Below, piece after piece: positions 63,417 through 64,000 of a stretch of DNA of 64,000 bases. Made by a program: the position numbers and the translations under genes. Under the pieces are notes generated by a model. It searched no databases. It was not told the DNA's origin and saw only the letters and a program-made list of their open reading frames with translations. The stretch's first letter is position 1. Every line of letters starts with the position of its first letter. The DNA is from JACQFK01 sp036383955 (GTDB lineage Bacteria; Planctomycetota; MHYJ01; JACPRB01): NCBI GenBank assembly GCA_036383955.1, contig DASVNH010000241.1, positions 1 to 64,000 on the forward strand, written 5' to 3'.

Positions 63417-64000
63417 TTCCTCACCAGCTCCACGCGGCCCTTGCCGCCGTCGACCTTCACCGAGGCGCCGTCCGCGAGCAGCTTGGTCGCGTCGCGCAGC
63501 ACGACGGCGGGGATGCCGAAGTCGCGCGCGACGATCGCCCCGTGCGAGAGCATGCCGCCGCGCTCGACCACGAGGCCGGCCGCGTTGATGAAGAGCGGCG
63601 TCCAGGCGGGGTCGGTCGTCGGACAGACCAGCACGTAACCGGCGCCCAGGTCGCCGGCGTCGGCGGGGCTCATGAGGATCCGCGCCGGGCCGGTGCCCGT
63701 GCCCGTCGCCACGCCGAGGCCGGTCCAGACGCCGTCGGACGACGCGGGCGCGGCCTCCTCGCGGCCGAGCGCCTCGGCGTCGGCGGCGCGCAGGACGTCG
63801 GGCGCCGCGATCTTCTGGAACGCCTGCCAGCGGAGGCGGCGCTCCTTGATCGTCGCGCGCAAGACCTCCTTCTCGGCGCCCCAGCGGTCGAGCTCCCCGC
63901 GCTTCAGGTAATAGATGTCCTTGCCGAGGTCCCAGCGCTCGGCGAGCTCCTGGACCGCCTCACGCACGAGCGTGAGCCCGAGGATGAACCAGTGCTTGCA
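63413..64000 (-). CDS. PEP-utilising enzyme, mobile (phosphohistidine) domain, 5' end outside window
   Basis: The frame is open to the window edge; 195 residues of the C-terminus are present. FILGLTLVREAVQELAERWDLGKDIYYLKRGEL resembles the region before the swivelling domain in PEP synthase-like proteins. The mobile domain follows, with GYVLVCPTTDPAWTPLFINAAGLVVERGGMLSHGAIVARDFGIPAVV; the His in GGMLSHGAI is the phosphoryl-transfer residue. The protein would normally carry an ATP-grasp (PPDK-N-like) domain upstream and phosphorylate a small molecule or drug; not visible here. Translationally coupled to the EMC3-like gene. Confidence 0.85.
   Translation of the reverse strand, partial: CKHWFILGLTLVREAVQELAERWDLGKDIYYLKRGELDRWGAEKEVLRATIKERRLRWQAFQKIAAPDVLRAADAEALGREEAAPASSDGVWTGLGVATGTGTGPARILMSPADAGDLGAGYVLVCPTTDPAWTPLFINAAGLVVERGGMLSHGAIVARDFGIPAVVLRDATKLLADGASVKVDGGKGRVELVRK

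Overview
The window is uniformly GC-rich (about 70% by eye) and almost fully coding, with no rRNA, tRNA, CRISPR array, integrase or transposase that I can see. It looks like a chromosome segment of a member of the Planctomycetota or a close PVC-superphylum relative. The evidence is a DUF1549/DUF1553 cytochrome protein followed by a Tat-exported DUF1501 protein (40.7-44.5 kb), two giant PVC-type haem-binding beta-propeller proteins (35.8-39.6 and 52.2-55.3 kb), a DUF1080 protein, a Tat-exported PIG-L deacetylase, and many Hanks-type Ser/Thr kinases. The species is unknown to me.

The main finding is that three genes of unrelated redox families are interrupted by one in-frame TGA exactly where a redox-active Cys is expected. 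They are a thioredoxin (236-1282, TGA-Gly-Pro-Cys), a thioredoxin-fold exported protein (25116-26306, Cys-Thr-TGA) and a peroxiredoxin (58212-58763, Gly-Ala-Arg-Gly-TGA-Thr-Pro-Gln). Each TGA is followed, after 18-23 nt, by the apical loop of a strong hairpin inside the coding sequence, as expected for a bacterial SECIS element. I read all three as selenoproteins; ordinary gene callers would split them.

Layout. 0-9 kb: partial esterase, selenothioredoxin, discoidin-like protein, two alpha/beta hydrolases, a rhomboid protease, a tandem metallo-beta-lactamase lipoprotein, a zinc alcohol dehydrogenase and an MsrB lipoprotein. 9-16.6 kb: four consecutive Ser/Thr kinases; three begin with MshEN/GspE-N-like ligand-binding motifs and a zinc ribbon. 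16.6-20.8 kb: a tight catabolic operon (sugar isomerase/epimerase, SDR, hexulose-phosphate-synthase-like decarboxylase, zinc dehydrogenase, cyclase). 20.8-28 kb: hairpin-repeat island, PIG-L deacetylase, DUF1080 protein, a kinase-FecR-LamG fusion, the Cys-Thr-Sec protein and a FapA/DUF342 protein. 28-35.7 kb: lipoprotein, beta-barrel-like protein, hybrid histidine kinase, membrane protein, Nudix hydrolase, poly-Pro lipoprotein, PQQ-like propeller and a mini zinc-ribbon protein. 35.8-45.4 kb: extracellular-polymer and haem proteins typical of the phylum plus an aldose epimerase. 45.5-50 kb: Gfo/Idh oxidoreductase and a complete RbsBAC-type sugar ABC importer. 50-55.3 kb: divergent glycerophosphodiesterase/GlpD pair and the second giant haem protein. 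55.4-57.1 kb: a degenerate kinase (pseudokinase) with the same ligand-domain architecture. 57.1-64 kb: di-haem peroxidase divergent from the selenoperoxiredoxin, PA14 and YdjY proteins, a lipoprotein, a phosphodiesterase, an EMC3/TMCO1-like membrane protein and a partial PEP-utilising enzyme.

Two regulatory themes recur. Many genes have a TANNNT-type hexamer only 6-11 nt before the start codon, suggesting leaderless or near-leaderless mRNAs, including a symmetric one that could fire in both directions between the glycerophosphodiesterase and GlpD genes. A bipartite 34-nt motif with identical 9-nt spacing precedes both the PIG-L deacetylase and the Cys-Thr-Sec gene, pointing to a shared sigma factor or regulator. 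Intergenic gaps hold several unrelated families of inverted repeats built from short-period arms; one 25-nt repeat lies inside two signal-peptide coding regions.
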